A DNA stretch of 64,000 nt from Branchiostoma lanceolatum (Eukaryota > Chordata > Leptocardii > Amphioxiformes > Branchiostomatidae): NCBI RefSeq assembly GCF_035083965.1, contig NC_089725.1, positions 30,203,925 to 30,267,924 of the forward strand. The letters are read 5' to 3'. Shown piece after piece: positions 27,547-41,000 of this stretch. The translations under genes were made by a program, and so were the position numbers. The notes beneath the pieces are model-generated. The model did no database searches and had not been told where the DNA came from. It saw only the letters and a program-made list of their open reading frames with translations. Positions within the stretch are counted from its first letter, which is position 1; each line of letters starts with the position of its first letter.

Positions 27547-27794
27547 CTAAACAGAACAAGGAGAAGAGATTAATCCTCCCGACTGAACCATTGTAACATA
27601 ACGTGTGGATGTCCTAGCTTACTGTTGTAAAAAAAAAAAAAATTACAACATAGGAACATAATGTTTCATTGGACAAATACAAAGCCCTAGAGATTTAACA
27701 AGACTACTTCCTGAGAGGAATCAAGGAGGTCATCCACATCAGGCCAGGGCACATCAATCATCTGCCTCGACTAAACAAGAATTTTCTTGGAGAA

Positions 27795-30050
27795 AACAGT
27801 TAAAGAATACCTTTGCATGAAACCACAGCATACTAAATGCAAACTCATAGGAAGTGGAATTGTAATTCCAATATCATGATGTTATTGATAAAAAAAACCG
27901 CCAGATTTACATGTCATCTAATCTTTAAATCATAAATGTTTGCACATTTTATTGTTCTGGTGGCTCGTTCGCCATCGCGTTCATTTTTCAGTCATAAACC
28001 CAAGTAAACAATTCACGTGAATAAGCAAAAAGCTGCTCGAACCCTGATCATCAAGGGAAACAAAGCACTGAATACATATGCTGAAATATAAAGCTGCTGT
28101 ACGGAAAATACGACATTTTTTTTTTTTTTTTTGCACATTAACAACGTTCAGCTTGTGGTAAAAAAAGTCGAACAAGGTGACGAATATTTGACTGTATGGG
28201 ATTTGTACAAATTTACACTAGATTATATTCATATTACAAAAGATTGGTTAAAGAGGTGCCGACAAGTAGCCTTCAGTTTGAAGCATATCTAGTACAGCAA
28301 GAATTGCATCGAAGTAAAGTACCATGCTGGTTATCCGATGTTAGTAAAATTCTTGAGGAGTCGGGCTATGCCTACCTACTTATTAACAAGGATCACAATA
28401 CATCATATGCACAGTCTGCTTTAAAACAAAGACTAAAATACATTTTTATACAAACATTTTACTCAGAACTAAACTCCCCTGGCAAAAAAGAGAACCAATG
28501 CAACAAATTAAGAACATAAGGAAAATTCAAACGGGCATATGAAAGAGAAAAATATCTTGACATCAAAAACTTTAGCCATCGCCGAGCCATGGCTAAGCTA
28601 AGAATTAGCGACCACCCACTGCATATTGAAACTGGTAGATACAGCCGGACTCCTCCTAGCGATAGGCTATGTGCACTCTGTAATAAGAACTCTATAGAAG
28701 ATGAAGTACATTTTATTCTAGAATGCTCACTGTACAAAGATTTACGCATCTCTTTGGTTAACGCAATACAACTAGACCAGAGATATACAAACTTAACAAA
28801 TGACAAACTGTTCACATGCGTGATGTCATCGAATAATCAGTCTGTAATTGAGAAACTCTGTGAATTCGTGTACACATGTCTCAAAAAGAGAGAAGTAGCG
28901 TGTAAACTTTAGATGTAGATAGAACATAGAATAGTTTCCTTCATTTTTTTTCTGTTATTACAATGCACAATTGTATTACTTATAATGCATTTAGCCCGGA
29001 AGGGCATGAACATGCAATAAACATGAATGAATAAACATGTATTTTTGGTGGCATTGCGCGGGTGCAAAGGTGGGGCACTTATCATACATATACGTCATGC
29101 GATAATTTCAGTCCGATACACAATCTACATCACATTCTCTGGCCTAAAATTATTGCAAATTCGTAAGATTTCCTGCCAAGGCCCAAGACCATATTATATG
29201 AAAGTACATGTGTAACAACATCAAGCGAGCCAACTTGCAATGATTCTTTGAAAAGTGGTTTAAATTCATAAAACCACGGTACATATTTTTTTACTGACTT
29301 CTTTGCAATTCCATACACTGAAATTCCTTGGTTACTAAAAGGAAATATTCTGGCTTTAGGAAAGATTGGAGCGCGTGTACAATAATGCTCTAGGCTATGA
29401 AGGAACTCTCTTCCTTTTCGGGCGCATATTTACATTACAAGGCACACTCATTCATTCATTCATTTTATTCGATTTACCAGAAGATTCACACCCTGTCCCT
29501 TGACATGATGTATCTCTGCTTCCTATGGAGGAGACTTACCATAAGGTTGGTCCAAACTTACCTTTCAAAGTAGCCAGAATATTTTCAATTGGTATCTTCT
29601 TGATAGGAAGTTGCGAGGGCCTTTCCGTGCCCTTGTTGCTGTTGCTCTGGTAAGATACGTGGTTCTGAATAATCAGTAGCTGATCCGCAAACAGTGTTCG
29701 AATAGTCTGACGTATAGGGTGGGGCTGATTGTCTGAAGCTGGATATTTGATTATGACAATTTATAACGATAAATAATCATGGATTCTTTGTCGTTAAAAA
29801 TTTCATAGACTTTCACGGTTTGGTTTGGGCTGTGATTTCTTCCATACTTTTCAACATTTGAAAACCAATATATACAGTGTAGGTGGCAATCTGCATTGAA
29901 ATCTGAACAAATGCGACTAAACATGTGGGGTTGCACCTGAGTGTATGCTTGATAAATTGATTGTCTGAATCCGCCAGTTTGAATATTAACGTTAAGCAGG
30001 TTGTTTACTCCCTGATGCCTTTTACACCTCGTGTTACTCTGACTTTTCTA
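27795..30050. repeat. Tandem segmental duplication, unit A
   Basis: Matches unit B (30308-32545) in order: GCATGAAACCAC, CATCTAATCTTTAAATCATA, TTGCGCGGGTG-like, GCGATAATTTCAGTC, GGAGACTTACC..AAGGT..GTCCAAACTTACC, TGATTGTCTGAAGCTGGA, TTTGAATATTAACGTTAAGC and AGGTTGTTTACTCCCTG. Two minus-strand donors (GGTAAGTTTGG and GGTAAGTCTCC) are conserved between the units, hinting at a noncoding exon of the LRR gene. Unit A contains a LINE insertion (28190-29037) absent from B. Confidence 0.8.
28190..29037 (+). mobile_element. 5'-truncated LINE (CR1/L2-like) insertion
   Basis: One plus-strand frame runs from about 28196 to 28912, broken by a single in-frame TAA at 28517-28519. It encodes VQQELHRSKVPCWLSDVSKI, KLRISDHPLHIETGRYSRTP and LCALCNKNSIEDEVHFILEC: the C-terminal region of a LINE reverse-transcriptase polyprotein with its Cys motif. 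The tail has GGGCATGAACATGCAATAAA and then ATGAATGAATAAAC. The corresponding place in unit B lacks it. Confidence 0.75.
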
Positions 30051-30104
30051 CGGCTATCTACCTTGGAAAAATCATGTCCATAGCATGTTCAGAGCTTGCA
30101 AAAA

Positions 30105-30300
30105 TTGGAAGTCCTACTGCAGTACTATGAAAGCTACTAAGTGGCCCGTAATCTGATTATTGCTTCATTTTGCAAGCACCTACCAACATACCAAATAGAA
30201 CAAATATCCACCGACGACTTCTCGAATTATACTGCGCACAAACATACACACACACGCGTGCACACCCAAACCTTCTTGGTGAATTGGAAGACAATTGTGA
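30105..30300 (+). repeat. Copy of a dispersed repeat family (CACATACCAAAT family)
   Basis: Shared blocks are an A/TGCAGTACCA start, ACATACCAAAT-like middle, TTCTCGAATTATACTG and a trailing run of ACACAC. Other copies are near 39200-39345, 41400-41530, 45100-45220, 46230-46430, 50770-51003 and 60055-60480. Confidence 0.55.
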
Positions 30301-30830
30301 AAATTTGCCGAAAACATTTAAAGCACAGTTAAGCATGAAACCACTGCGAAGTAAGCACCACGCCCATGGCAAGTGGGATTGTTATTCCTACTACATGATG
30401 TAATTAATATGTAACTGTCAGATTTACGCGTCATCTAATCTTTAAATCATAGAATTGTTTCACATTTTATTGTCGGAGGTGGCAACTTGTAAAGGTTTAT
30501 ACACCTGTTTCGCCAACCGTTCATTTGTTAAAAATAGCAAATCCAGGTAAACAATAAAAAAGTAATATAGAGAGCATATGAGTTGTCCGAAGTCTGACCA
30601 TAAAGGTTAAAAATGACGTGAAAAAGAAACAAAGACGTATGGTAAAACATACAAAATTGTGTGCAGAACATATAGCTTAAAAAAAGCAGCCTGTCGGCCG
30701 AATAAAGTGGAAAACGTTGTCAAATGTTATTATTGTACGGCATAGTGGTGTTGCACCAATGGGATGTGAACACATTGTATTGGTGGTGGCGTTGCGTGGG
30801 TGGAAAGGCCAGACACCTTGCATATACATG

Positions 30831-31036
30831 TAGCCTTTACCAGGCTCCAGAGTCGGCTGGAAAGAGTAGAAATTGGCCAAATACACAGAAAAACATACAA
30901 GAGTTAGTCTGCTATAGGGGTACAGTTTGCATATTGAACCCTCTCTTCGTAGCCGACTCCCTTAAGCATGCTATTCACTCTATTTGGCCAACTTCTACTA
31001 TTTTTCCAGCCATCCGCGGAGCCTGGTAGAGGCTGG
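30831..31036. mobile_element. MITE with TAGCCT termini and ~8-bp target duplication
   Basis: Inverted ends: TAGCCTTTACCAGGCTCC on the left and the complement of GCCTCTACCAGGCTCCGC on the right, each followed by GGCTGG and TTGGCCAAATA blocks. Flanks TATACATG (30823-30830) and CATACATG (31037-31044) differ at one base. Same family as 53187-53364 and the fragment at 4108. An 8-bp duplication suits the hAT superfamily. Confidence 0.7.
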
Positions 31037-31745
31037 CATACATGTACATGCGATAATTTCAGTCTGATTTATACATGCTCAATCTACATGGCATTCCAGG
31101 GCATGGAATAATGGAAACCTGTTAAGATTTCCTGCCAAGACTATATTTTGTTTTTATTCAAAGAAACATCAAATGATATATACAGAAATGGACGAAGACA
31201 AAGTGACGGCGGACTCAAGTTGTACACAACTTATATTCTCGCCGTCACTTGTACATTGTAGAAAATAGAATATTTGACAAGACACTAAAAGTTGTGAATG
31301 GTAAATGAACAAATACCTATCCGACCTCCACTCCAAGACTATATGATATGACAAAATCAAGCGATCCAAATATTAGTGATTCTTGAAAAACTAGATATTT
31401 TGAACATGGTGCAAACATTTACTGACTTTTTAAAAAATTTTATACTGTTTGCAGGAATCTCTCGCTTTCAGAGTCTGAAAGTGGATAATGGTACGTACCG
31501 GTGGATAATGGTACCGGTGAATAATGTTTCCGGTGCTTTTTGGAAGATTGAAACGTCTCTCTGATAGTGATATGCATGCTTTTACAATAATGGCTATGAA
31601 GGAATCCTCCCCCTTGTGGGCTGCATATATGTTCATAATAAGGCACATCATGTACCTCTGCTACCTACGGAGGAGACTTACCTTTAAGGTCGATCCAAAC
31701 TTACCTTAGCTTTTAGTCTAGTTAGAATATTTTCAGATGTTACCT

Positions 31746-32035
31746 TACCCTGGGAGTCCAGGCACCGTAATCGGCGGGCCACGGAGCACCGCACGCGCGC
31801 CCAAGCTTTTACGGCCCCCCCTCCCGCTGCCCCCCGAAGACCGACCCCGCCCCACTCTCCGCTGCAAACCCAAGCTCCGCTATCCGAATCGGATAGCGGA
31901 GTAATCGGATAGCGGAGTTTGGGTCTGAGCGGAGAGTGGGGCGGGGTCAGTCTTCGGGGGGCAGCGGGAGGGTGGGCCGTGAAAGCTTGGGCGCGCGTGC
32001 GGGGATCCGATTACGGTGCCTGGACTCCCAGGGTA
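31746..32035. mobile_element. GC-rich foldback element with exact 9-bp target-site duplication
   Basis: A near-perfect inverted repeat of about 135 bp per arm (TACCCTGGGAGTCCAGGCAC at the left end and its complement at the right; inner GGGGCGGGGTC and CGGATAGCGGAG). ATGTTACCT flanks both sides (31737-31745 and 32036-32044). Duplication length 8-9 bp points to a hAT- or Mutator-type transposase acting in trans. Unit A preserves the empty site. Confidence 0.88.
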
Positions 32036-32545
32036 ATGTTACCTCCTTGCCAGGAAGTTACGAAGGCCCTTTCGTTGCCTTGTTGCTGCTTTGCTGGTAG
32101 GTTGCGTGCTTCGGTGGCTGATCCGCAATGCAGCGTGGCAAACAGTTTTAGATTAGTCGTACTTATAGGGTAGTGTTGATTGTCTGAAGCTGGACATTTG
32201 AATATTACAATTTGTAATGATAAATAATCATGGATTGTTTGTTGCTCACAATTTTATAGACTTACACGGTTTTGTTTGTGCTGTGAATTTTTCTGTCATC
32301 TTTAATTGCTTCCCATCATTGGAAAAGAATATACACACAGATTTTAGGTGGAAATTTGCATTAAAATCTGAAAAGCATTAAATTCGACTAGCATTGGTAG
32401 AAAAATACACCTGAGGGGTTTTACCTGTATGTTTGATATACTGATTGTCTGAATCCGCCAGTTTGAATATTAACGTTAAGCAGGTTGTTTACTCCCTGTT
32501 GCCCTTTACACCTCGTGATACTCTGACCTTTCTGGTGAGATTAGC

Positions 32546-34619
32546 AAAGAAAAAGTGGGGAAAAATGTCTGCATGATAATGATTGTGAAAGTAGGACAGT
32601 GTGGTTCATGGCTCTTACACTTCAGAATTTCATGGTTTGTACTATTCATGGTGCCTATATGTATTCAGAATATCGCCAGTTGACACCTTCAGCTGGAGTT
32701 ATGGGGTTACCGACCAGATCCCCCCCCCCCTGGATAAGGTTACCAAAAATAGTATCAGAATTATTTACAAGTAAATTTTGCCCTCTTTGTTTCCAGAAAC
32801 CTGATTTTCAATTCATCCCAAAAATCAATTACGTGGTGGCAATCCCAGAAAACGTATCAACAAATCAAAAATGTAAATAATGAATGATCCCCTCCCCCGC
32901 GAGACTTTTGACTCTTCTTTCGAAGATGGCCGTGATGAATCCAGCCATCGATGACACAATCCTCGAGCTAAGTGTCCAGATCATTGGTGCATCACTGCAT
33001 GCAGGGAAGTTATCGAGGTCGCTTCTCCTGGTGATAAGCATCCTACGAATAATTCATTGATAGCAACGTGATGTATTCGAACGTACGATGCATGCGAATG
33101 ACAATCCTGAACTCTTAAGTCCCCCCCCCCCAAATTCTCTATTTATATTCGGTGGGCACTAGGTGGACACTAGGTCGTCTAAGACCAAAGTTTAAATACC
33201 CCTTTTGCCAATGTGTGCCAATTAGAAAATTAATGTATAGAAATTAATCTATAGGCGTGACGTTTTTAAATGTATTTCTGACTAGGATTATTTTCTTTCC
33301 TGTCAAGCCGTGCTCTACTTCCCACAAACCTCTTTTTAATTTTGTTTAACATTTTAAAGGCACCCAGAGCATTTCATGACGCTTGGAAACTGGAAATATT
33401 GTAGTTGCTGTTATCTTTATGAAATTGACATTTAATGCCACATTTACCACATTTGCGTTCAGATTTCTTATCAAAAGTGCTCAAAGGTGGCACAAAAATG
33501 AGATACATAGTGTAAATAGACCGATAACATTTCCCCGCCTACCCCCGTCAAAATGTAGAAATGCAAAAATTGAAAGATAAAAATGCAAATATTTGACTGA
33601 CATGCAGTCACTGTCTCATTGGTTGAACCGCTAATTGTGATGAACAGTCAGGATCAGTCTATTTGGGCTTGGATTTTCTATCAGTTCTCACCACACAACG
33701 ACATCGTACCTTTGCTACTCTAATGTCGATATGTAATGGTATAGTGTTATTGAAACTTACTATGTGTAGGAATGACTAGTAATTAGAGTTTTTTATTCAA
33801 GTTCCAAGCCTCATAACATGCTCTGGATGCCTTTAACAGAAAGCATGGAAAAGCTGCAGCTATTTAGTTAGAGGAGTCAATTCGGATATCCGGATCACAT
33901 GAAAAGGCACAGGCAGCATCCATTATACGCATTTAATTTATGATAAAAAAAACAGCCTAGCCAGATAATTCAATTTTGTTATCGGACTAGGTAAGACAAA
34001 ACGCCGAATCTTTATCCGCATATTCATTCCCAGATAGCTAAATGCACACTTGACCAAACTAGATCTTAGGATACAGCTTACATGCTTACAATACAAGTTA
34101 TAGCATTGGCTTCGAGGTAGTTAGTTTTAGTTGATGACCACTATAAACTATTGGATGCAAAATACTCGTTACATTTCTAATAGCTGTTATTAAAGCATTA
34201 TTAGAGCAATAACTACATGACTTGTTCAGTACATGTTCCATTGTGCACGACATCAGGTGTATTAATCAATCCGGCTTTGGCATTTTCTTGTACCTGCCGT
34301 GGGTATTGATAAACGTTCTTTATACTCACTTATGTTTCCCTGGATACAAGTGAGTATTAGATTATTATCAATCATCAATTCACTAATTACCATTTGTTTG
34401 TTAGATAAATATCTCTGTTTACCCTTTGTTGTAAAAAATCGAATTCATTTACATGTTTTGTATTCAGTCTTTTTCCTTTCATAACGATTATGTTTATATA
34501 TCGTTGAATTGGTAATATATATATATCTGTTTTGTTCTGGTATATCATCGAGTTTTCTCGTTATATTGTTCTTGTGTATGTGAAATGCGATATAACATAA
34601 CAACTCAACATGTTTGCTA
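32546..34619. other. Spacer between the duplicated region and the receptor 3' end
   Basis: AT-rich sequence with short C runs (32720, 33120) and no exon that I can support. It should include the 3' UTR of the adhesion GPCR on the minus strand; I could not fix a polyadenylation site. Confidence 0.35.
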
Positions 34620-35011
34620 CTACAGCGGCTCGTGATCAGGCTGGCTATCATATGATAAAGAGCTCAACCTAACAAGCGTTGTCTGCGACGTCTGGGCAGT
34701 GGAAGAAAAAGACGTTCTCCCATCGACAACATACAGACCCTGCTTCTTACTCCCATTGCAGTTGCATATTACCATGTTTCGCAGCTTCGTCCACCACTTC
34801 TTCATGTCCTCTCTCATCACGCAATGGAAGACGAAGATGAAGAGGCCCTGGAGGGTGTTGAAGATGCAGAACAGGTAGGCGAACACCGTGCGTGCGTCAT
34901 TGATGACGAAGAAGCCGAACACCCACGTCAGACCGAACAGGGCCATGATGCTGAAGGCTCGGCGAATCTGGCGGGTTATCCAATAGCGGTCTGCCTCCTT
35001 GACCTTAGCAC
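34620..35011 (-). CDS. Receptor last exon: TM6-TM7 and cytoplasmic tail
   Basis: Acceptor TCATGTACAG, phase 1. It encodes the third intracellular loop end, TM6 ([20 protein letters not shown]), TM7 ([20 protein letters not shown]), then a basic stretch and a Ser/Thr-rich tail ending at TAG 34620-34622. L-T-W-x-F-G in TM6 and the N-T-L-Q-G-x-F-I-F-x-F-H motif in TM7 are diagnostic for adhesion (class B2) receptors. Confidence 0.93.
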
Positions 35012-38000
35012 CTGTACATGATATATGTAACATTAGCTCTCACTATACACTCAAATAAAGCTGCTATCGATGCCTTCTCGAGGATGTGTTAATCACCCGG
35101 AATGGATATCTTAGATCAGTGTAGTTGGAGGGATACTAGGCTACCATTATATACTACCAAGTGTTAATTTTCGCACTTGTTGACCTAAATAAAAGTCCTT
35201 TTGGCTTCGATTCGTGTTAAAATAGTTATGGTCACTACTTTGAACATCTTAGTTTTTGGTCATCTTGTTTAGATTGTCATTCATGGACTTGGTGTGGCCT
35301 TATGAGACGGTCTTAGGGTTCCCGGTGGTACTATTTGAGCTGGCGTTAGTTACAATTCATGCACAGAATAGGAACTGTATTAGAATTTTGCCTATTGCGT
35401 TAGTTATATATGTTTCCCTATTGCCTTGTTTTCTCTATCTACATTGTATGTGTGTGTGTGGCTACCACTTCTCTTGTATAGTCGAAAAGCTTTCTCATAT
35501 CTACCTCTCAACTGCTTCAGTGTCTTTTCGTCCCGGACCAGTTTGCACATGACGATGACGAAGACCAACAAGTTGAACAGTAAGATGAGACCAGCTGGGA
35601 GCAAGAAGGCATAGATCAGGGGTTTCTGTGCCAGCCAGCAGCTGTAAGCAAAGAGAAAAAATAAGAAAATTATGTAGCATTGTTTTCCTGCTGCTTACTG
35701 TCAGGACAACACCACTCTACTAATCCTGACACAAAAAGCTGGAAACTTCGTTCAATTTCGTTCAACCGTATCTCCTTTGATACCTCATCAACTGCATCGT
35801 TTTTACATGCTTATATTGGAAAGCTGATTTTACATAATATCTAATGAATCACTTGAAGGGAGCCACAATGGTCATTTGGTCATTTGACTGAATAACAATG
35901 GCCAGCTGGTCCTTATACTGAGGTTGCCACTAGTACAGATTTGATCGTATAACAACGGCCAGATGGACTTATACAGAGGTGATCACTAGTACAGGTTTAA
36001 AGGTATAGCAATGGCCATGGTGGTGCTTATACAGAGGTGGTCACTAGTGCAGATTTGACTCTATACCAATGGCCAGGTGGTCCTTATTCAGAGGTGGTCA
36101 CTGGTACGGGTTTGGCTGTATATCAATGACCAGTTGGTCCTTATGCAGAGATGGTCACTAGTACAGGTTTGCCTGTATATCAATGGCCAGGTGGTCCTTA
36201 TACAGAGGTGGTCACTAATACAGATTTGACGGTACATCAATGACCAGATGGTCCTTATGTAGAGGTGGTCACTAATACAGATGTGACAATGAAAATGTGA
36301 CATATTTTAGAAGTAACTTTGTTGAGGATGATACCTATGATATCTACATAAGACGTAGAAATAACAAGGTGAGAAGTGATGACCGTGTGCTTGAATATAT
36401 TACTTACAACTTCTCCATCCTGTATTGGTAGAGACTTGAGGGCCCCGCAGTCAACACCGATGCGACAAGTGGAAAGCCTGGAGAAACATGACAAAACACA
36501 CTTGTAGTTGAAAAATAATTTTTTGATTTCTGAATACCGGGTAAAAACAAGGACTAAACTACAAAACTGGATTTTACCAGGAAGTTTAGCTTTGTACACT
36601 GATGTACTTTCATTTTATATTTATCATACTTATACTTATACATACGCATTTAGGTTTGAGGGAGGTTCATAGAATACACAGTGTTTCTGGCCTTCCCTGC
36701 ATGTTCTTCTTAAAATTGTTGTCACTGTTGCAAACGCAAAAAATAGTGTGTTTCGGAGCTGTTGAGTTTTGTGGAAAACGCGTAGAAATGCTTTTGAAAA
36801 CGCATACATGTAAAGCGGGCCTTGGAATATTACACCTGCTTAAAGGATTCAGTACCCCTTTAAGGTGGTTAATAACTTATGCCAACAAGGAAATACTTAC
36901 CCCATGCTACGGCTGCAGCCTTGATGACGAAGTTCTCAGAGACATGGTGATCAAACACCAGCACAACGGCTCGGTATATGTTAACAGCCTCCACTGCCAT
37001 CCACATCAAGGCAGCCAATAGGAAGTAGTGTAACAATGCCGCCACCACCGTGCAGCCAATGGGAGAAGCCGTCTGGTTGATCCCGGCGAGGAAGATGACG
37101 AGAATGGCCAACAGAGCCACACAGAGGTTGATGAGGACGAGCCGCTGGTTCTTGGCATGACCTGTTCTGGCGCGGCGCTTGTATTTCCTGGAATTAGAAA
37201 TACAGGACTTCTATTGACATCGCGGTAGTCTTTCCTGGAATAACATACGCATGACCTCTACTGACACTGCGCACTTGTCAGTCCTGGAATTAAAAATACA
37301 TGACTTCTACTGACATCGCGTTAGTCTAGCTACCTACATATGACTGGCACTGATATGATACATGACTTCTACAAGCACTATTTGTCTTTCATGGAAGTAG
37401 AAATACATGATCTTTGTTTTTACATTGTACAGAGCGTTATCATCAAGCAAGAACATCATCCTGTTTGATAATCCTCATACGAACAGTATGTCCACCAGTA
37501 CGCAACTGTGTCTGTGAGATTTTGTTGACATTCTGGCCCAATTAGCACAGATTTAAGATAGTGTTGTTGCCTACCTTGTGACGACGAAAGAGAGCAAGGT
37601 GAGGACCAGGCAAACGATGGACACGACACAGCCCACAATAGTTATGACCTCTAGCGGCTTCTCGTGGTATCCAAAACCGACACCGGACACATCCTGAAAA
37701 TTTGACAAACCAAAACATTACAGAGAGCCGTGATGATTGTTACTACACGTATCCCCCAAGGTTCCAGCCCGACCAGCAGAATGCACTGTGTTGTATCCTA
37801 TTTACGTCATACACACCCGGGGAAACTCGCGATTCAATGAAAAATGCACAAGAAATCTAAAATATTGTGCTCGACTCCAACGTTCGAATCCGGTATTCGA
37901 ATTTTCGCAAAGTGCGTTCGAAATTTCCTATGGAAGCTCGTGTGGTAGCATAAACCCGTATCAAACGTTATCACGGCTTAGGTATGATATAAAACTATTC

Positions 38001-41000
38001 TTATATCATTCCTGTTGAAATTATCAGTTAACAAGAGGATTGTAATGCTAACGTTACGTGGTATTCTTTTTTTAACACAGTATGACAGTGTGATGAAAGC
38101 TGTAGACCTGGGAGTTTCTAAGCAGTCTGTCGTGCAGATCTCTATTGCTGAACAGCAGCACAAAATGACATCGTCGACAATTGTTATTACTTACAAAGAT
38201 TGCAGCGAAGTTGGTGAGGTGGTTACAGCCACACGTGTACAGTCCCTTTTCCTCGCCCCTGCTCGCACACCCCTCTGTTGACCACGCCCCCTGTCCTGCC
38301 TCGGCCTCAAAGTCCCAAAACACACACCTGATCCCCCTCACGTCCTCAGGAAGGAAATTCTTTAAAGATAAGTGAAAATAAATCAGATTAATGACAATAA
38401 ATGTATGTGATATTATATGAAAAACTGAATTAGGAGGAGGAAAAGAGAACAAAAAGGCTCGGAGTCAACCATATCTCTCGTCTGCATTCTATGCAAATAT
38501 CTAAATGCCAAACGGGTCAGAATGGATACGATCAGAGAAGCAACCGGGGTTACAACTAGGAAGGGATCATTTGCAAGCAAATACATGATGTTTACCTTAT
38601 GTGTATGTATATATAAAGAGATAAAGTGAGAGATATGAGTTGGGTATCATATACGGTAACAAACTCCTCCAGTTCTGTCCTACCAGTTGCTACATAATGT
38701 GACTGAACACCACAGGGCCCGGTGTCTGTTACCTTGGTATTGTTGGAAGAAGAGGTACAAACGTAGCAAAAACTATGTTTCCCTTTTGTGGGAAGGTGAT
38801 TACTGGGCTACCTGTAGGGGTGCGAAGGTGATGATAACCGGTTCAGGCAGGTTCTTGACTCGCCTCCCTGCGATTCTGCCGCCGATGACGCGCGTTCCCA
38901 CAGCACCCTGTGAAGGTCCCGCTGCACCATGGGAAGGTCCCGCTGCACCCTGGGAAGACTGTACAAACAGGCTGCTGCTGTTGTAGAGGGTATAACTCAG
39001 GCGGACCTCTGTGGTAGAGGGAGGGAAGAAAAGAAACCTGGATTCTCATTATATTCTATTGATTAAGGAAAAAAAGACCATAAGATGTCCAGGACATGAT
39101 ATATCAAAAGTGATTGCACCACATGTGGCCCAGAGCTATGAAACGGAGATGGGCACCGCCCTATACACCATATGGTATGGGAGGACTTTAACTAAACTTC
39201 CGCTGCATTACCATGAAAAACCGATAGGAGACCATAGTCCAACTTGTCATTGCTTTTACCTCCTTGCTTTTACTTACACCTATTCACATACCAAATATAC
39301 AAATCCATCTAACTTGCAACTTCTCGAGTTGTGTTGTCCACAAACAGGTCCGCAAATGGCACCGATGGATAGTACCCTTGGCAAAGGCAATGGTCAAAAT
39401 GGACTTAGATGGAGCAGAAATGATACAGAATATTCTGATGGTAACCTGTAAAAGTCAGCTGAAAGTACCTGATGTGTCGTTGATCTGTATCACGTTGGAG
39501 ATGTCAGGAGGTATGTAGATGGAGATGTCGACAGTTTGCAGAAAGTCTGTTCCGTCCTCCGTAGTGAAGCTTCGAACATTACCTTCCTTCAAGCTGTTAG
39601 AATCGTCTCCTCCCAGAATGAAGGCAAATCCTTAGGAAAGTAATATACGTTCTCGTTAACCTACCCATTTGCCAAACGAAACACACAGTGGTTTAGTCAA
39701 TGAGAACTAAAATTAGGCAAAATGAAAAGAAAACAATACAATGAATAAGTCCTTGTGTCCAAATACACAGGAGACTTCTATAAACATCACATGCACCAAA
39801 AGGAATGAAAAATAACAGATCTGCGTATTCTTAGTTTCGGTCTTGTACTCAATCGCAAGTATCTGAGGGAACGACTGATACTTCTCATTCATAGAGCTGC
39901 TTGGTCAACAACGTTAGAATGACTGGACACTATCCAGTCGATGCTTACCTTGCCCCTTGTCTAACTCCTCTGGACTGATGTCGGCTGCCTGCAGTGCCAC
40001 CCCTGGCCGCACGGCGGTGTACGTCTCCGTGGTCAGTGTCACTGTATCAGCAAATGCCTCCAGTGCCTGCACGACTCTAAAAAGCGAGGTAAGATGTTTT
40101 TTTCGAAACTTAAGATTGCGCTACATGGTCCTCTCAATTGGTCACCGTCTGGCATTTCAGCTACAGCTTATACTATGTCGCTTTCTAATCCGGGAAAAAA
40201 ATACAGAAGCTAGTTTGTTACATCAAAGGGCAGTTATACCGGCTGTAAAGTATACATGTTTGTGTCACACCTGTGATGGAATAATGTTCGGTACGGATGT
40301 TACGGTCCGGTCCGTATTTTACGGCATTGCCCGGGCTTCGAAGTTGTATTGCACGGGCTTCCATCGAATGTTTCGAACGCATTTCGCGTGCACCGCTGTC
40401 GAAATTTCGAATACAGGGTTCGGACGTTGGACAGATAGAATGGTTTGAATGTGTCAGCCGTTACCTGGTTGGTCCTCTCCTTTCCTGTTGGCTCTGCTGG
40501 AGGACAGTGGCGTTCACGTTTATCAGGTTGTCGACAGTCGTCAGAAGGGAGTCTCCGATCTATGGTAGAAAGAAACCTCCGTTTCAGACTCTCCGTTGCA
40601 GACCATTTTCTTTCAGCTACGGGCAGTTTTCTGATAGCTACCAGGTTCTGATTGCTTCTCGAATTCTGATTGTTTAGAATGTCCGTCAGAGCATGTAACG
40701 TTAATGTTACAATCAGAACTCGGGACAGAGCGGATGGGTAGAGTCTGCAACGAAGATCTGGGAGCGACTCATGATCAAGATCATCTCAAGAAGTTCAGTA
40801 CAGAATGATTCAAGTGATGCTCCAAAAGGCTTGCAAATGAACTAATGCAAATCTGCTCATCAGTACACTAAAGGCGGACCCCAAGCACGCGGAACATTAG
40901 TCTCGACGACGAAGGAAAAGACACTAAGTTGGCATATAGGGAACGTGCAAGACAAAGGGCAAAGTGGAGGAAAGACAGACTGCAGTTGCAGGATGTTTTA

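Larger units (their letters stand above)
30308..32545. repeat. Tandem segmental duplication, unit B
   Basis: Second unit, colinear with 27795-30050 and interrupted by two inverted-repeat transposons (30831-31036 and 31746-32035) missing from unit A. Confidence 0.8.

Noticed and set aside
27274..27573. Plus frames opposite the LRR exon
   Set aside because: Antisense to LRRs; repeated Trp/Leu patterns come from the LRR periodicity.
28196..28912. A domesticated host gene from the LINE ORF
   Set aside because: It has an in-frame stop, a typical LINE tail and 5' truncation; nothing suggests selection for function.
36602..37021. 139-codon plus frame over the TM2-TM3 exon
   Set aside because: Antisense to a well-defined TM exon with good splice sites.
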